Positions 1 through 6,000 of a stretch of 6,214 nt of DNA are shown here, piece after piece. The translations under genes and the position numbers were made by a program. Within the stretch, counting starts at the first letter, position 1. Every line of letters starts with the position of its first letter. The stretch comes from an uncultured Cytophagaceae bacterium. Its GTDB lineage: Bacteria; Bacteroidota; Bacteroidia; Cytophagales; Spirosomataceae. Location of the stretch: the NCBI GenBank assembly GCA_938008575.1, contig CALLKB010000206.1, positions 1-6,214 on the forward strand, read 5' to 3'. The notes below the pieces were generated by a model. It was not told the DNA's origin. It saw only the letters and a program-made list of their open reading frames with translations, and ran no database searches.

Positions 1-1
1 G

Positions 2-34
2 CCTTTGCAATTGTCCGACGGAGAAATCATCCCT
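2..34 (+). other. Tail of an upstream exit element (residues 1-11)
   Basis: The first eleven residues, ending in D-G-E-I-I-P, match the ends of the two complete exit elements (T-G-E-L-V-P at residues 804-809 and the E-I-V-P at 1599-1602). The protein therefore continues upstream with at least the end of another module or a related terminal element. Only the tail is visible, so the upstream repeat count cannot be given. Confidence 0.7.
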
Positions 35-3000
35 ACCGGTGCGGCCAATGTCGTGACAGGGCAAGCGAATATTCGGGTTTCCAACGAGCCTACTTTTAAT
101 GGCGCTTGGGCGCTTTCGGGTTCCACCAATACGTTTAATGCAAGTGATGATAATGCAAATATTAATTACCTCGAGTTACAGACAAATTTAGGTACGACGA
201 ATGTGGTCATTAATTCCGCTTTTGCGAATGGCAGCCAGGCCGGGGCTATCTTGTTTGATGAACCGATTGCCGTAACGACAAACAATACCGTCGCGCGTGC
301 TTTTACGGTGACGGCTAGTCGGGATATTCATGTCAACCAAAATTTAGTGATAGGTTCCACGGCATCTACGACGAATCGGGCGCCGAGCGTTAGTTTTACG
401 GCCGGGCAAAACATTCGAATCAATGCTGCCTTAAGCGTAAGTCCTTCGTCTATCAATACGCCAACGAATAGCATTATTATCAGTCCGTCCATTGCCATGG
501 TTGCGGGTGGAACAATTTATGTAGCATCCACGGGTTCTGTTTCAACCGCCGGAGGGGCGAATATCAGCACGAATGCCGCGGGTTTTGGAGGAGCAGGAGG
601 TGCTTTGAGTATGCAGGCCGCAGGATTGTCCATCGCTGGGAATGTATCAGCGGCTGGCGGAACTTCAACTTATGGGCCTGTAAATGCTGGTGCAGGAGGT
701 AACGTTACTTTGCAGAATACTTCTTTGAACTTTGTCGATAATGATGGCCAAACGGGTGGCATCATTTCAGGAGCAACACTAATCAAGAACGGGGCAGGTA
801 TCCTGCAATTAATGGGGTCTAATACGTTCACAGGGGCTTCGAATATTAACGCGGGAATGATTATTTTAGGGGCATCTGAATCCCTTCCCAATACGAGTGC
901 GATGACCATCGCATCTGGAGCTACTTTTGATATGGCCGGTTGGAGCGAGACAATCGCGGGATTGAGTGGTGCAGGTACGATTCGTAGCTCTATATCAGGC
1001 ACTTCCTTGTTGACCTTTGGGTCGAATAATGCCAATACAACATTTACCGGATTGATCGAAGATGGGGCTGGAACTTTATCTCTGACAAAAATGGGATCGG
1101 GTACTTTTGAACCGATATATGCGAATACGTATAGTGGATCTACAACAGTAGCGTTAGGAACTTGGATTGCATCTCAAGCGAATGCTTTCGGCTCAAACGC
1201 GGGGGGAACGACGGTGCTTTCGGGTGCCGTGACCCAATTGAAGGGGCCGTTGAATTTTGGAACTGAGAATTTTACCATCGCGGGAACAGGGATTTCATCG
1301 AATGGCGCTTTGCAAATTCAAACGGGTAATGTGACGATTGGTGGGGCTTTGACAGTCGGTTCCGTAGCTACAACCATTAAAGTCGAATCAACAGGATTGA
1401 ATTTAAATGGAGATATCAGCATGCCTACGGGTGGGTTGACCTATGTTGGTACAGGAACTTCCACATTAAACATAGCGGGAAATATCAACGTGGCTGTTGG
1501 CCAAATCGTCAATGGCATTTCAGAAACGACAATCTCGGGCATTCTTAGTGGTGCGGGTTCGTTGACCAAACGTGGTGTAGGAAATATTACAATCACCAAT
1601 GCGAATACCTTTACGGGTGCTGTTTCTGTTGAGGTCGGAAACATGACGATTAGCCACAATCAGGCATTAGGTTTAGGTGCTGGGGCTACTTCGATTGCGG
1701 CCTTGTCTAAATTGATTTTACCTGGCGGAATAACGGTTGGCGCTGAGGTGTTGAATTTGGCAGGATCGGCATCGGGTGTGGCAAGTTTGGTCTCACAAGG
1801 GGGAGCTAATGCGTGGAATGGAACGATTAATTTAAGTGGAACGACGAACACGATTCTTCCAGAAACCGATTTGGTGATTGGGGGAAATGTCGTGAATGCG
1901 GGGACTATTTTGAATGTGGGTGCTCCAGTAAATGCGGCAACATTGCGTTTCAATGGAGTCATTTCGGGCGCTGGTTCCTTTGAAAAAACAGGATTGAGTA
2001 CAGTGGAATTTGGGGCACAAAATACCTTTACGGGATATACCAAAGTGGCTTCGGGAATTTTACGTTTGGCAGTCAATCAGTCGATTCCGAATGCGGGTGT
2101 GATGTATTTGGATAGTGGGGAGTTTCAAACCAATGGCTATTCGGAAACGATTGGTACGCTGCATGTGACCAATCATTCGCAGATTACGTTAGGTATGGGC
2201 GCTCACGTGTTGACCTTCAATGCGATGGGGGATTTCAACTTCCGAAAATTACGGATTAATGGTTGGCTTGGAGCCTATGGTTCCGGCACTAGCGGTACGG
2301 ATGGGCAGATATTTTGGGGAAATTCAGCGTTTTTGATTCGTGAAAAATTGGATCAAATTCGTTTCTATAATGCGACGGGTCCGAGTACCCATTACACGAC
2401 GCAATTAGCCACAGGTGAATTGGTTCCGATGGCGGACATTACCAATGTCACGGGTCACAGTAATATTCGTATTTCGGATGAGGTGCGCACCAATGGAGCC
2501 TTTGTCTTGGCTTCTGGGACATATACGTTTACGCCATCGGATGACAATGCCATTATCAATGCAACGGAGTTAAGAGGTTTATTGGCCACGAATTCGGTGG
2601 TGATTAATACCGCAAGCCCAACGGGCACGCAGTATGGTTCCGTATTATTCGATGTGGATATGCCGGCATTGGGAACACCTACGGTATTTAATACACAAAC
2701 CGTGAATGCGGGTGCAAATATTTGGCTTAATAAAAACTTGACTTATAGCCCAGTAGGAAGCACAGGAAAAGGAACAAATTTGATTTTCCGAGCAGCGAAA
2801 AATATCAGTGTGCTGGGCACATTGTCAACGAATACGATTTCTTCATCTTCGGGTACGACCATTCCGGCGGCGGGTGACATTAGTTTTGAGGCGACGGAAA
2901 ACTTGAAGATTTCGGGTGCGATTTCGGCCGTTGGAGGGAATAATACGAATTCGACCTATGGTGGAAATGGCGGTGCCATTCTTTTGAAAGGTATCGGAGG

Positions 3001-6000
3001 AATCACCATGCAGGCCAATGTATTCAATAATGGAGGTACTTCAGCGAGTGGCGGAGTGTATAATGGAATTGCGGGTTCTGTCATTATTCAAACAGAAAAT
3101 ACGGTACAAACGACTGGTGGCGGGGTGAACGATGGACAGTCGGCAGGTACGTTCAATGGCTTGAATATAACCAAAGAAGGCGCTGGGGTATTTGTCATCA
3201 AGGGGGCCAATATATACACGGGGAATACAACAGTGAATGCAGGAACTTTGCGTTTAGGGGCTTCGGAATCGATCACCAATACAAGTATTTTAACGGTCAA
3301 TGCCTCGGGTGTATTTGAAATGAAGGATTTTAATGAGACCGTAAATAATATATCAGGTTCCGGTCTCATTCGAAATGGTGGTTCGACGACGAGTTTATTG
3401 ACTTTGGGGGCCAATAATTTAGCGAGTACCTACAGTGGAATATTAGAGAATGGCGGCGGCGTTTTGGCCTTGACTAAAAATGGTACGGGTATCTTAACAT
3501 TATCGAATGCGAATACCTATTCAGGGGCGACCTTGTTGAATGCTGGGGGTATTTTGGCAACTAATAATATGGCATTGGGTGATGCGGTCGGGACTACGAC
3601 GGTCGCATCAGGTGCGGTGCTTCAAATCCAAGGTGGGATCCAAGTGGCGGAAAATGTGACCATTAGCGGTACAGGATTAAGTTCATTAGGGGCACTGATT
3701 AGTAAGAGCGGGGATAATGTTTGGCAAGGAAATATCACAACAGGTACCGCAGCGACGTCTATTCGGGTAGATGCGGGGAATTTGACGATGCAGGGAACGA
3801 CAACGATGGGAGGGAATCTGACGATTGGGGGAGCCGGTTCGAGTTTACTGCATTCGGGCGCTTTGATATCTACGGGTGTGTTGACTTGGGACGGAGCCCT
3901 TGTTCAAACCTATTCTGGTCGAATTTCGGGTTTTGCGAATATTGCGAAAAGTGGAACGGGTAATGTGACTTTGAGCGGCGATAATACGTATACCGGAACG
4001 ATGACTTTGTCTGCAGGATCTTTGATTTTACAACATGCGAATGCATTAGGGACTGCGCTGGGGTCAACGACCGTGAACTCCGGGACGAATTTGATTTTGG
4101 ATGGAGGTATTTCGATTGCCTCTGAGCCTTTGTCGTTGAGTGGGGCATTGACGAGTGGAACAGGGGCTTTGCGGTCGATTAATGGGGCGAATGCCTTTTT
4201 AGGTCCGATTACCACGGGAGGGTCTTTGGTTTACATCAATGCGGAAAGTGATTTGAGTTTAGGAAGCATTTCGAATTCGATTAGTTTGACCTTGGGTTCT
4301 GCGACGGGCGCGGGAAATATTGTGTTAACCGCAGGTATTTCGGGAGGGGGATCTTTGGAAAAAACGAGTACGAATCGCTTGACTTGGAACGCGACTAGCT
4401 CGTATTCGGGCTTAACTCGCTTGACGGCAGGAACTATGCATTTGGGCATTGCGCAAGCGATTCCTGCGGCGAGTGCCTTTTATTTCAATGGGGGTACTTT
4501 GGTTACCAATAATTATTCCAATACGTTGGGGACGCTTTATTTGACGGCCAATTCTACATTAGAATTAGGGACCCTTACGGCGCATAATGTGGTCTTTTCG
4601 AGCATCAGTCAATTATTTGATTTTAAACGTTTGAGCATCAAAGGATGGCAGGGTGATTATACGAATATGACGCCTGGAACGGTGGGGCGGGTGAAGTTTA
4701 CTTCGTCGGTGAGTACCTATGTGCTCGATCAAATCTTGTTTGAAAGTCCTACGCCAACTTATCATTATGCGAATATGATTACGGATGGAACGTTTGAGAT
4801 CGTTCCTGGGGCAAATATGATTGTCAATCCGACGAGTTATAGCAATGTGATTTTGAGTACGGCAACGCCGAGTAATGGGACTTGGAGTGCCTTGACTGGA
4901 GGCGTTTACACCTTTACACCTAATACGGATAATGCGATTTTGAATGTGACGGAGGTCCAAACAAAACTGGCCACGGGGGATGTGACTGTTCTTACTTCCA
5001 ATGGTTCTGGAACGCAGTCGGGGGCCATAATTGTCGTGGGGGCATTATCAGCATCGAATGCTTCAGCGGCCGCGCGTAAATTGACCTTGACAGCCCGTGG
5101 AACGGTGAATGTGTATGCGGGGATGACTTTGGGCTCGACTACAGCTGCTACGGCCTACCCAGGGATTGAGGCTTATTTTGAATCGTTGACTGGGGATGTT
5201 ACGGTATCTTCTGCGGGTTCTATTGTGACTTCGGCAGGGAATTTAACGGGAAATGTGTCTGCTTCTCGCGCTGGTAATGCGGGGAATATTACGTTGAAGT
5301 CGGTGGGTGGTATCATGTTAAATGGAGCCATTACAGCAACTGGAGGTAACAATGCATCTACGCTTACGAATACGGGTGGCGGAAATGGTGGTAATATTAC
5401 GTTGATCGGACCATTGGGGATTACAGCGAATGCGAATATCACGTCACAGGCGGGAAATAATGCCTTTGCGAGTAATTATGCCAATGCCTTTCCGGGAACT
5501 TTGACATTTGAAACGGATGCCTTGACGGATGCGAGTGGTCAGAATTTGGGACAAACGTCGACGAGTATCATCAAGGCAGGTAATGTCGTGAAGAATGGCT
5601 CGGGTACGATCTTGTTGCGCAATTACAGTTATGGCGGATTTACGACGGGTGGGGTTTTAGTGCAGACGCCATCTGTGCAAGTCAATGCTGGTACCTTGAA
5701 ATTAACGACCGCGACTAGTATTTGGGATTATGCCGATGTATCGGTGGCTTCTGGTGCGATTTGGGATTTAGGAGGATTTAGCGAGACTGTTGGTTCCATT
5801 GCGGGTTCCGGGACGATTCGGAATGCGTCTACTTTGACGTTGAGTTATAATAATCCGAGTTTGACGACCAACTTCAGTGGTTTGTTGGAGGGAAGTATGG
5901 CGCTTGTGAAAAGTGGGCCAACAGGTATTTTGGAATTAAGTAGTGCGAATACGTATACGGGGTTAACTACGATTTCGCAGGGTATCATTCGTTTGAAACA

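Larger units (their letters stand above)
35..2428 (+). repeat. Module A, complete tandem copy of about 798 residues
   Basis: Residues 12-809. Order: entry segment with S-D-D-N-A at 48-52; haemagglutinin-like stretch ending at D-G-Q-T-G (248-252); PATR repeats with key Lys at 262, 363, 523 and 662; exit element with G-W-L-G at 754-757 and G-E-L-V-P at 805-809. Over the first 87 residues counted from position 2, module A aligns to module B without gaps at an offset of 798, with a little over 40 identical residues by eye. It is a protein-level repeat; the DNA has drifted and no long exact nucleotide copies were noticed. Confidence 0.88.
2429..4807 (+). repeat. Module B, complete tandem copy of 793 residues
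   Basis: Residues 810-1602, with the same landmarks in the same order as module A: S-D-D-N-A at 846-850, D-G-Q-S-A-G at 1044-1049, PATR Lys at 1058, 1159, 1316 and 1454, G-W-Q-G at 1548-1551 and the closing E-I-V-P at 1599-1602. The offset from A falls slowly from 798 to 792 along the module, so only a few residues have been gained or lost since duplication. Slot 4 is more eroded than in A (see that repeat). Confidence 0.88.

Noticed and set aside
670..1035. Reverse-strand frame of 121 codons, Pro/Ala/Val-rich
   Set aside because: It lies opposite the PATR coding frame, and its composition is what the complement of Gly/Ala/Thr codons produces. No domain or ribosome binding site is evident.
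1660..2076. Reverse-strand frame of 138 codons, the longest false frame
   Set aside because: Same register artefact opposite A3 and A4. The forward frame has clear repeat motifs over the whole stretch.
3721..3963. Forward frame of 80 codons, rich in Arg, Asp, Gly and Cys
   Set aside because: It is in a different frame within module B, its composition is unlike any neighbouring sequence, and it crosses the B2 spacer and the lead-in to B3, which are well supported in the main frame.
4355..4447. Possible mutation-driven breakdown (pseudogene) at PATR B4
   Set aside because: The frame stays open, and the same slot is also degenerate in module A, so this looks like specialisation and not decay.
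4613..4960. Reverse-strand frame of 115 codons, rich in Arg, Ile and His
   Set aside because: It lies opposite the module B exit element and module C entry segment, where the forward frame matches module A in order and spacing. No recognisable protein pattern is present.
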